The notes under the pieces are model-generated. The model saw only the letters and a list, made by a program, of their open reading frames with translations, had not been told where the DNA came from and made no database searches. The position numbers and the translations under genes are program-made. DNA of 6,228 bases from Sphingomonas sp. GTDB lineage: Bacteria; Pseudomonadota; Alphaproteobacteria; Sphingomonadales; Sphingomonadaceae. The stretch covers positions 1-6,228 of the forward strand of contig JAIERC010000107.1 of the NCBI GenBank assembly GCA_019747165.1, in the 5' to 3' direction. This document shows, piece by piece, positions 1 to 4,208 of this stretch (its first letter is position 1; the number at the start of each line of letters is the position of its first letter).

Positions 1-2
1 CA

Positions 3-32
3 CTCACGGCGCTGCCGGGGCTTGGCTCTTAA
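3..32 (+). CDS. Possible 3' end of upstream gene (large terminase subunit?), partial
   Basis: One forward frame entering from the left edge reads LTALPGLGS and stops with TAA at 30-32. In GTA clusters the gene before the portal encodes the large terminase, and such proteins often end shortly after a DALVWALTAL-like stretch, so LTAL followed by a short tail would fit. Only nine residues are visible, and the other two forward frames are also open until 53-55 and 70-72, so this is position plus weak resemblance. The left arm of the 8-68 hairpin overlaps these codons. Confidence 0.25.
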   Translation, partial: LTALPGLGS

Positions 33-68
33 GCGCTTTGCTATTCAGAGCATAGCCCCGGCAGCGCC
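8..68. repeat. Strong hairpin / inverted repeat upstream of the toxin-antitoxin pair
   Basis: A perfect 15-bp inverted repeat has arms at 8-22 (GGCGCTGCCGGGGCT) and 54-68 (AGCCCCGGCAGCGCC). Inside it a second 5-bp stem pairs 25-29 (GCTCT) with 47-51 (AGAGC) after a 2x2 mismatch, leaving a 17-nt loop. The stem is very GC-rich and should be stable. No T-run follows the right arm, so it is not a classical intrinsic terminator on the + strand. It could end or stabilise the upstream transcript, or mark the edge of an inserted segment, since it sits exactly where GC content falls. Confidence 0.75.
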
Positions 69-93
69 TTGAAGTCAACTCCTACTTCACGAT

Positions 94-501
94 ATGGACA
101 TTATGGAAAGCTTTGTGGTCTCAAGGATCGATAAACTCGGATTTAACGACCCAACTGATAGCGAGCATCCAACTGATAGCGAGCATATCGTGACAACGGA
201 AATCTCTCTTTTGTGTTTTGCCCATGGCGATCGTGCAGGCTGGCAGGCCATGTGCGTTGATTTTGATATATCCGTTCAAGGCGAGAGTTTTGATCAGGTT
301 AAGGCACTCCTTGACACCGCTGTTAAGGATTATGTTCAGGCGGCTTTTGACGAAACTGCGGCCGTTAGAATAGAGTTACTGAATCGTCGTGCGCCATGGT
401 TGGTGACATTGGGGTTGACTGCGAGGTTGATCGCTTACAACGTTTTTCGTGGACGCGGCAGGGAAGCACAAGCTAGCTTCCCTGTTCTATGCCCCGCCTA
501 A
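94..501 (+). CDS. HicB-like antitoxin (atypical, low GC)
   Basis: This 135-residue protein probably neutralises the HicA toxin encoded next. Residues 36-84 (from EISLLCFAHGDRAGW through CVDFDISVQGESFDQVKALLDTAV) match the HicB partial RNase-H-like fold: a strand, a W/A-x-C-x-D-x-DI-x-x-QG segment, then a helix with the usual spacing. The C-terminal part (about 95-135, with NRRAPWLV and ending SFPVLCPA) is not a recognisable ribbon-helix-helix or helix-turn-helix DNA-binding domain. Residues 20-31 are an exact PTDSEH duplication. The start is uncertain: ATG at 94, ATG at 103 and GTG at 190 (just before the conserved fold) are all in frame and none has a clear Shine-Dalgarno sequence. The gene overlaps hicA by 13 nt. 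By hand count 121-300 is about 46% G+C, against about 75% for 961-1020 in the portal gene, which points to horizontal acquisition. Confidence 0.7.
   Translation: MDIMESFVVSRIDKLGFNDPTDSEHPTDSEHIVTTEISLLCFAHGDRAGWQAMCVDFDISVQGESFDQVKALLDTAVKDYVQAAFDETAAVRIELLNRRAPWLVTLGLTARLIAYNVFRGRGREAQASFPVLCPA
151..186 (+). repeat. Perfect 18-bp tandem duplication inside the HicB-like gene
   Basis: The unit CCAACTGATAGCGAGCAT occurs twice head to tail at 151-168 and 169-186 with no mismatch. It keeps frame and adds one extra PTDSEH hexapeptide to the N-terminal region, upstream of the conserved fold. Perfect identity suggests a recent slippage or duplication event. Confidence 0.95.
461..482 (+). promoter_or_regulatory. 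Small hairpin just upstream of the hicA start codon
   Basis: A perfect 7-bp stem, GGGAAGC at 461-467 with GCTTCCC at 476-482 and an 8-nt loop, ends 6 nt before the hicA ATG at 489. It lies within the last codons of the antitoxin gene. The only purine-rich SD-like sequence upstream of hicA (GGGAAG) is in the left arm, more than 20 nt from the start. Folding could therefore limit independent toxin translation and leave it dependent on ribosomes finishing the antitoxin. The structure is visible; the regulatory role is inference. Confidence 0.45.
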
Positions 502-719
502 CCTGTACTTTTGACCGTTTTGTCCGAATAATCGAAGCGCACGGGTTTTTGCTCCATCGCCATGATGGCGGCAGTCACCGGCAGTATCGTGGCGAGATTG
601 GCGGCAAGGTCCGGCTGGTGACAGTGGCGGCGCATCGGCTGTCTGATGACATCAAACCGGGCACGCTTGACTCGATGATCCGCCAGAGCGGCCTTTCGAA
701 GGCGCTGTTTCGGCAATAG
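489..719 (+). CDS. hicA: HicA-family mRNA interferase toxin
   Basis: This 76-residue protein is a full-length HicA (YcfA-like) toxin, a small dsRBD-fold ribonuclease that cleaves translated mRNA when not bound by HicB. Family hallmarks are in order: FVRIIEAHGF (11-20), the GGSHRQYR segment with the expected catalytic histidine at H30, the strand VRLVTVAAH (41-49), then DIKPGTLDSMIRQSGLSKALFR (54-75), which matches the conserved C-terminal helix region. No key residue is missing, so the toxin is probably active. Its ATG lies inside the end of the upstream HicB-like gene (13-nt overlap), which indicates translational coupling with the antitoxin first; in E. coli K-12 the order is toxin first. 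The stop is 19 nt before the portal gene on the same strand, so read-through could join the pair to the structural operon. Confidence 0.9.
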   Translation: MPRLTCTFDRFVRIIEAHGFLLHRHDGGSHRQYRGEIGGKVRLVTVAAHRLSDDIKPGTLDSMIRQSGLSKALFRQ

Positions 720-727
720 TCCCGATT

Positions 728-732
728 GGGAG
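728..732 (+). promoter_or_regulatory. Ribosome binding site of the portal gene
   Basis: GGGAG lies 6 nt before the ATG at 739. It supports this start and shows that the portal gene has its own translation signal and does not depend on coupling to hicA. Confidence 0.7.
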
Positions 733-738
733 AACAAC

Positions 739-1854
739 ATGAAAATCTTCGGCTGGAAATCAGCCGGGCGTGAGGAATTGCGCCCGGCTTTGTCGCGTTA
801 TGCGCTTGGCCCGGGGCCGTTGCTCGGTGAATGGCCCGCATCCTATGAGGCGCAGTTGCGCGAGGGTTATGCCCGCAATGCGATTGCACAGCGCGCCGTC
901 CGGCTGGTCGCGCAGGGACTGGGTGGGGCACCGCTAACGGCGTCCGATCGGGCGATTCTGGTGCTGCTGGCGGCGCGATCGGGCGGGCAGGTGCTGGCCG
1001 AGACGATAGCGGCGCAGATGTTGTTGCATGGCAATGCCTATGTCCAGTTGCTGACCGATGCGGACGGGCAACTTGCTGAGCTGTTCGCGCTGCGGCCTGA
1101 GCGAGTGACGGTGGAGCCTGACGCGAGCGGCTGGCCGGTCGCCTATCGTTACCGCGTCGGTGAGCGAGTGACGCGGTTGCTGGCGGCGGATGCGGGCGGG
1201 CGACCGCAGGTGGTGCATTTGAAGGCGTTTAACCCGAGCGATGATCATTACGGGCTGGGCTGCCTGGGCGCGGCATCGGGGGCGATTGCGATCTACAATG
1301 CGGCGGCGCGTTGGAACAAGGCGCTGCTCGACAATGCGGCGCGACCTTCGGGGGCGCTGGTCTATGATCCGGGCGACGGATCATCGCTGTCGCGCGAGCA
1401 GTTTGAGCGGCTGCGCGCCGAGATGGACGCGAGCTTTTCGGGGAGCGGCAATGCCGGGCGGCCGATGCTGCTGGAGGGCGGGCTGAAATGGCAGGCGCTG
1501 AGCCTGTCGCCCGCCGATATGGATTTTGCTGGTACCAAGGCGGCGGCGGCGCGCGAGATTGCGACCGCCTTCGGCGTGCCGCCAATGCTGCTCGGCCTGC
1601 CAGGCGATGCGACTTATGCCAATTATGTCGAGGCGAACCGGGCGCTGTGGCGGCTGGCGATTTTGCCGCTGGCGGAGCTGATTTTCGGGGGCCTCGCGCA
1701 AGCGTTGGGCGGCTGGTTTCCGGATGCGGCGATTGGGGTGGATATCGATCAAGTCACGGCATTGGCCGAGGATCGCGAGCGGTTGTGGCGACAAATCGGG
1801 GCGGCTGATTTTCTAAGCGATAAGGAGAAGCGGACGATGGTGGGGCTGTCATGA
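739..1854 (+). CDS. HK97-type phage/GTA portal protein (g3-like)
   Basis: This 371-residue protein is the portal: a ring at one head vertex through which the terminase motor packs DNA and to which the connector attaches. Family features include the early SYEAQLREGYARNAIAQRAV region (about 35-54), the MLLHGNAYVQLL segment, the LFALRPERVTVEPD strand pair, the VVHLKAFNPSDDHYGLGCLGAA clip/stem region, and the signature AAREIATAFGVPPMLLGLPG with FGVPP at 278-282, followed by TYANYVEANRALWR. Length is close to known GTA portals. The start is supported by GGGAG at 728-732. The stop overlaps the next start as ATGA at 1851-1854. The gene is complete and strongly GC-rich, unlike the toxin-antitoxin pair before it. 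Confidence 0.93.
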   Translation: MKIFGWKSAGREELRPALSRYALGPGPLLGEWPASYEAQLREGYARNAIAQRAVRLVAQGLGGAPLTASDRAILVLLAARSGGQVLAETIAAQMLLHGNAYVQLLTDADGQLAELFALRPERVTVEPDASGWPVAYRYRVGERVTRLLAADAGGRPQVVHLKAFNPSDDHYGLGCLGAASGAIAIYNAAARWNKALLDNAARPSGALVYDPGDGSSLSREQFERLRAEMDASFSGSGNAGRPMLLEGGLKWQALSLSPADMDFAGTKAAAAREIATAFGVPPMLLGLPGDATYANYVEANRALWRLAILPLAELIFGGLAQALGGWFPDAAIGVDIDQVTALAEDRERLWRQIGAADFLSDKEKRTMVGLS

Positions 1855-2204
1855 GCGCGGGGATGATGAGCGGCCAGATGATCAGCGGCCAGACGATCAG
1901 CGACGGCGCGGTGCTGGCGCAGCTCGTGGCGCAGGGCCAGCAACAGGGCGCGGACCTAGCGACGCTGCGGGCGATTGTCGAGCAATCGGGGGAGCTGGGC
2001 GCGACCCGCGCGCTGGTGCGGATGGGGCTTGGTGACGAGGGCGCGGGACGTGACCTGGGCGAGTTGCGCGAGCTGTTGGCGGCGTGGCGCGATGCCAAAT
2101 CGTCGCTGTGGAAGGCGGGGCTGGCCTGGGTGGTGCGCTTGCTCGGGGCGATCGGCATTGGTGCGATTGCCGTCCAACAAGGGCTGATGGGGTGGGGCAA
2201 ATGA
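1851..2204 (+). CDS. DUF6127-like small membrane protein (g3.5 position)
   Basis: This 117-residue protein of unknown function sits between the portal and protease genes, where GTA clusters often carry a small ORF. I recognise it as DUF6127-like from memory: an acidic/amphipathic middle with ELRELLAAWRDAKSSLWKAG (71-90), then a hydrophobic stretch at about 91-108 (LAWVVRLLGAIGIGAIAV) likely to be one transmembrane helix near the C-terminus. The N-terminus is low-complexity, with three more methionines within the first ten residues and a 15-bp near-repeat, so the exact start is uncertain; ATG 1851 is preferred because it forms the ATGA overlap with the portal stop. It also overlaps the protease start (ATGA, 2201-2204). 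A membrane helix in a head-gene operon hints at membrane-associated assembly or a topological role, but this is unproven. Confidence 0.75.
   Translation: MSAGMMSGQMISGQTISDGAVLAQLVAQGQQQGADLATLRAIVEQSGELGATRALVRMGLGDEGAGRDLGELRELLAAWRDAKSSLWKAGLAWVVRLLGAIGIGAIAVQQGLMGWGK
1869..1898 (+). repeat. 15-bp imperfect tandem repeat at the DUF6127-like N-terminus
   Basis: AGCGGCCAGATGATC (1869-1883) is followed directly by AGCGGCCAGACGATC (1884-1898), identical at 14 of 15 positions. They encode SGQMI-SGQTI, flanked by looser copies (SAGMM before, SDGAV after). The repeat lengthens the poorly conserved N-terminal tail. Confidence 0.8.
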
Positions 2205-2572
2205 GCCTGCGCTTTGCCGGCTACGCCGCCGTGTTCGACCGGGTTGATCGCGGTGGCGATGTCGTACGTCGGGGAGCATTTGGGTCGCCGACGCCGGTGC
2301 CGTTGCTGTGGCAACATGGCGGGGCACCCGTGGGGGTGATCGAGCAATTGGGCGAGGATGCGCGAGGATTGCGGGTGATCGGGCGGATCGACGAACCCCG
2401 GCTGGCGCGGTTGGTAAGCGGCGGCGGGGTGAAGGGATTGTCCTTCGGTTATCGGGTCCGCGCGGCAAATCACGGACGCGTGCGCGAACTGACCGCGCTC
2501 GACCTGGTCGAGGTCAGCCTGGTCGCGCAACCGATGCAGCCGCTGGCTCAGGTACATGCGGTGGCGGGGTGA
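2201..2572 (+). CDS. HK97-family prohead (capsid maturation) protease (g4-like)
   Basis: This 123-residue protein is a serine protease of the HK97 prohead protease family (S78/U35 type), which cleaves scaffold segments in the immature head. The N-terminus FAGYAAVFDRVDRGGDVVRRGAF is the family signature. LLWQHGGAPVG provides the expected catalytic H39, KGLSFGYRV provides S81, and LDLVEVSLVAQP carries the acidic residue E104 at the usual third-triad position. The start at ATG 2201 is chosen because the family signature begins at once and it overlaps the preceding stop (ATGA); the reading frame stays open further upstream, but that part only shadows the DUF6127-like gene. The protein is short but includes the whole catalytic core. 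It ends 220 nt before the capsid gene, an unusually large gap in this compact cluster. Confidence 0.92.
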   Translation: MSLRFAGYAAVFDRVDRGGDVVRRGAFGSPTPVPLLWQHGGAPVGVIEQLGEDARGLRVIGRIDEPRLARLVSGGGVKGLSFGYRVRAANHGRVRELTALDLVEVSLVAQPMQPLAQVHAVAG

Positions 2573-2598
2573 CCTGTGTGACGGCCTTTACTAGCCAG

Positions 2599-2671
2599 CC
2601 CCGTTAGGGCTGAGCGAAGTCGAAGCCCAAGCGCGGCGTGTGGGCTTCGACTTCGCTCAGCCCGAACGGGG
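2599..2671. repeat. Long palindromic repeat (REP-like) between protease and capsid genes
   Basis: The 31-nt arms at 2599-2629 and 2641-2671 are inverted copies with one mismatch, around an 11-nt loop (2630-2640). The core is GGGCTGAGCGAAGTCGAAGC on the left and its complement on the right, with CCCCG/CGGGG at the outer ends. I know very similar GAGCGAAGTCGAAG palindromes as abundant dispersed intergenic repeats in sphingomonads, so this is probably a mobile-type REP/MITE-like unit. T6 follows at 2679-2684, seven nt beyond the stem, so it might also act as a terminator. Copy number elsewhere is not visible here. Confidence 0.85.
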
Positions 2672-2676
2672 TCGGC

Positions 2677-2695
2677 GCTTTTTTAGCAAAAAAGC
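2677..2695. repeat. Small A/T hairpin after the palindrome
   Basis: GCTTTTTT (2677-2684) and AAAAAAGC (2688-2695) are exact complements around a 3-nt loop. The stem is mostly A-T and weak. It sits just downstream of the long palindrome and could give a bidirectional T-run for termination on either strand. Confidence 0.6.
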
Positions 2696-2745
2696 AAACC
2701 GTAGCCTCTGGGTCAAAGCCGATTTGAGGCGCGATCAATATTTCC

Positions 2746-2776
2746 CCTCTCCGAGACGAGCTCGGGGAGGTTTTTT
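2746..2776 (+). terminator. Intrinsic terminator-like hairpin immediately upstream of the capsid gene
   Basis: CCTCTCCGAG (2746-2755) pairs with CTCGGGGAGG (2761-2770) as a 10-bp stem (one G-T wobble) with a 5-nt loop, directly followed by TTTTTT (2771-2776). This is the classic rho-independent layout on the + strand. It ends only 16 nt before the capsid ATG and 5 nt before its ribosome binding site, so it stands between the upstream head genes and the capsid. It may be a genuine terminator that must be bypassed, an attenuator, an mRNA-stabilising 5' structure, or a relic of a lost cargo gene. Confidence 0.75.
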
Positions 2777-2781
2777 GTGTT

Positions 2782-2786
2782 GGGAG
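2782..2786 (+). promoter_or_regulatory. Ribosome binding site of the capsid gene
   Basis: GGGAG lies 6 nt before the ATG at 2793. It decides the capsid start: the in-frame open region continues upstream to about 2640, but that part runs through the palindrome and terminator and is not credible coding sequence. Confidence 0.8.
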
Positions 2787-2792
2787 AATGAC

Positions 2793-3845
2793 ATGACCGA
2801 TGTGACGATCGATGCGCTCGAGGCGAGTTTCGCGAACGTCGAGATGCCAGGCGCGGTGGTGCGACCGGTGCTTGCGGGGGGACATGCGCCTTGCGGTGCA
2901 GGGTTTGAAACGTTTCTGCGCAGCGGCGCGAGCGTTGAGATGAAGGCGTTTACCGGCGTTACCGGTGATGCTGGTGGCTTTGCCGTCCCGCGTGAGATTG
3001 ATGCGGTGATTGATGCGACGCTGAAGAGCATTTCGCCCATTCGTGCGATTGCCAATGTCGTGAAGGTTGGGTCGGCCGGGTATCGCAAGCTGGTGACGAC
3101 GGGCGGCACGGTGTCGGGCTGGGCCGCGGAGACCGGCGCGCGGGCCGAGACCGCGACACCGAATTTCGTCGAAATCGCGCCATCTATGGGCGAGCTGTTC
3201 GCTAATCCGAGCGCGAGCCAGGCGATGCTCGACGATGCGCAATTCGATGTCGAGGCATGGCTGGCGAGCGAAATCGCGATGGAATTCGCCAAGGCCGAAG
3301 GGGCGGCGTTCGTTAATGGCAGCGGCACCAACCGGCCCAAGGGGTTCCTGCAGGCGCCGACCGCGAGCAGCAATGATGCGACCCGTGCGTTCGGGACGCT
3401 GCAATATCTGGCGAGCGGGGCCGCGGGGGACTTTGCTGCCAACCCGCAGGACCGGCTGATCGATCTGGTGCAGAGTTTGCGCGGACCGTATCGGCAGAAT
3501 GGCAGCTTCGTGATGAATTCATCGACGCTCGCCCGCATTCGCAAGTTCAAGACCAGCGATGGCGCGTTTTTGTGGGCACCGAGCCTGGCGGCGGGGCAGC
3601 CCGCGACATTGCTGGGCTATCCAGTGATCGAGGCGGAAGACATGCCCGATATTGCTGCCAATGCACTGGCGATCGCGTTCGGTGATTTCCGCAGCGGCTA
3701 TCTGATCGCCGAGCGGACCGAAACCGCCATCCTGCGCGATCCCTATTCGAACAAGCCCTTCGTCAATTTTTACGCGACCAAGCGGATCGGCGGGTGCGTG
3801 AGCAATTCGGAAGCGATCAAGCTGATGAAGTTCGCGGTGTCCTAG
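2793..3845 (+). CDS. HK97-fold major capsid protein (g5-like)
   Basis: This 350-residue protein forms the icosahedral head shell. The HK97-fold core starts near residue 50 with MKAFTGVTGDAGGFAVPREID, the usual N-arm entry. Other family landmarks are SISPIRAIANVV (79-90), YRKLVTTGGTVSGWAAETGARAET (97-120), the E-loop/P-domain region MGELFANPSASQAMLDDAQFDVEAWLASEIAMEFA, then GTNRPKGFL, the A-domain LLGYPVIEAEDMPD, FGDFRSGYLI, and the C-terminal DPYSNKPFVNFYATKRIGG. The sequence ahead of the core (1-48) is short and contains no evident coiled coil, whereas HK97 and the R. capsulatus GTA capsid have a longer delta (scaffold) domain there. The start is fixed by GGGAG at 2782-2786. The gene stops with TAG. 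Confidence 0.95.
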   Translation: MTDVTIDALEASFANVEMPGAVVRPVLAGGHAPCGAGFETFLRSGASVEMKAFTGVTGDAGGFAVPREIDAVIDATLKSISPIRAIANVVKVGSAGYRKLVTTGGTVSGWAAETGARAETATPNFVEIAPSMGELFANPSASQAMLDDAQFDVEAWLASEIAMEFAKAEGAAFVNGSGTNRPKGFLQAPTASSNDATRAFGTLQYLASGAAGDFAANPQDRLIDLVQSLRGPYRQNGSFVMNSSTLARIRKFKTSDGAFLWAPSLAAGQPATLLGYPVIEAEDMPDIAANALAIAFGDFRSGYLIAERTETAILRDPYSNKPFVNFYATKRIGGCVSNSEAIKLMKFAVS

Positions 3846-3941
3846 GCCGGTTGGCGCGGGCATCGATCGCGGCGCTGGCTGTGATTGGTGTCCGCGCCCG
3901 CTGCCCCCGTTTTCCCCACAAAACAGCAAAGCGAGACCCAA

Positions 3942-4208
3942 ATGGCAGACGCATTCTCAGCCGCCGCCGATCAGGTATCGGCCCCGGCGCGGCGCGCGCT
4001 GGCGGTGACCCCGCATGACAGCAACCCGCTGACGGATATTCCCAAGGCGCTGTTTATCGGCACTGGCGGATCGATCACGATGCGCGGAGTGGACGGTGCC
4101 GCCGACCAATTTTGGAAGAATGTGCCATCAGGCGCGTTGTTGCCCTTTCGCGCGCAGTTTATCCGCGCGACCGGCACAAGCGCCGCCGACATCCTGGCGC
4201 TCTATTAA
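3942..4208 (+). CDS. GTA head spike base protein (Rcc01079/GhsA-like)
   Basis: This 88-residue protein matches the spike base family typified by R. capsulatus Rcc01079, which anchors head spikes on the capsid. Recognisable features, from memory of the family, are SAPARRALAVTPHDSNPL (13-30), KALFIGTGGSITMRG (35-49), VPSGALLPFRAQFIRATGTS (61-80) and the typical ending AADILALY. ATG 3942 is preferred because the conserved part starts soon after it; an in-frame ATG at 3885 would add 19 residues with no family character. No strong Shine-Dalgarno sequence precedes either start. The gene follows the capsid gene after 96 nt and overlaps the fiber start (TAATG, 4206-4210), so base and fiber are translated together. 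Confidence 0.82.
   Translation: MADAFSAAADQVSAPARRALAVTPHDSNPLTDIPKALFIGTGGSITMRGVDGAADQFWKNVPSGALLPFRAQFIRATGTSAADILALY

Noticed and set aside
69..98. Possible promoter before the HicB-like gene (TTGAAG at 69-74, TATGGA at 93-98, spacing 18).
   Set aside because: The -10 match is poor and would overlap the ATG at 94; without transcript data it is no better than chance.
62..707. Possible inverted repeats bounding the hicBA segment (CAGCGCCTT at 63-70 region and AAGGCGCTG at 699-707).
   Set aside because: Only about nine matching bases, the left copy is part of the 8-68 hairpin and the right copy is coding for conserved HicA residues; likely chance.
1754..2557. Minus-strand open frame of 267 codons.
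   Set aside because: It covers the DUF6127-like and protease genes antisense, is rich in low-complexity Pro/Arg/Ser/Ala, and shows no family features.
2724..2752. Possible promoter for the capsid gene (TTGAGG at 2724-2729).
   Set aside because: No acceptable -10 at the right spacing; the A/T-rich CAATATT is only a few bases downstream.
2640..2792. N-terminal extension of the capsid gene to an ATG at 2640.
   Set aside because: It would translate through the palindrome and the terminator; the RBS at 2782-2786 and the typical MTD start at 2793 are better.
2604..3404. Long open frame on the minus strand (266 codons), and a second one at 2735-3550.
   Set aside because: They run antisense through the capsid gene, have no recognisable domains or RBS, and reflect the GC-rich codon pattern of the real gene.
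3853..3912. Possible terminator after the capsid gene (GGCGCGG 3853-3859 with CCGCGCC 3892-3898, then a TTTT).
   Set aside because: The loop is over 30 nt, the stem only 7 bp and the short T-run is not adjacent; not convincing.
4112..4207. Longer start for the spike fiber gene at ATG 4112.
   Set aside because: It lies entirely within the conserved 3' half of the spike base gene in another frame; the TAATG overlap start at 4208 begins the family-like sequence.
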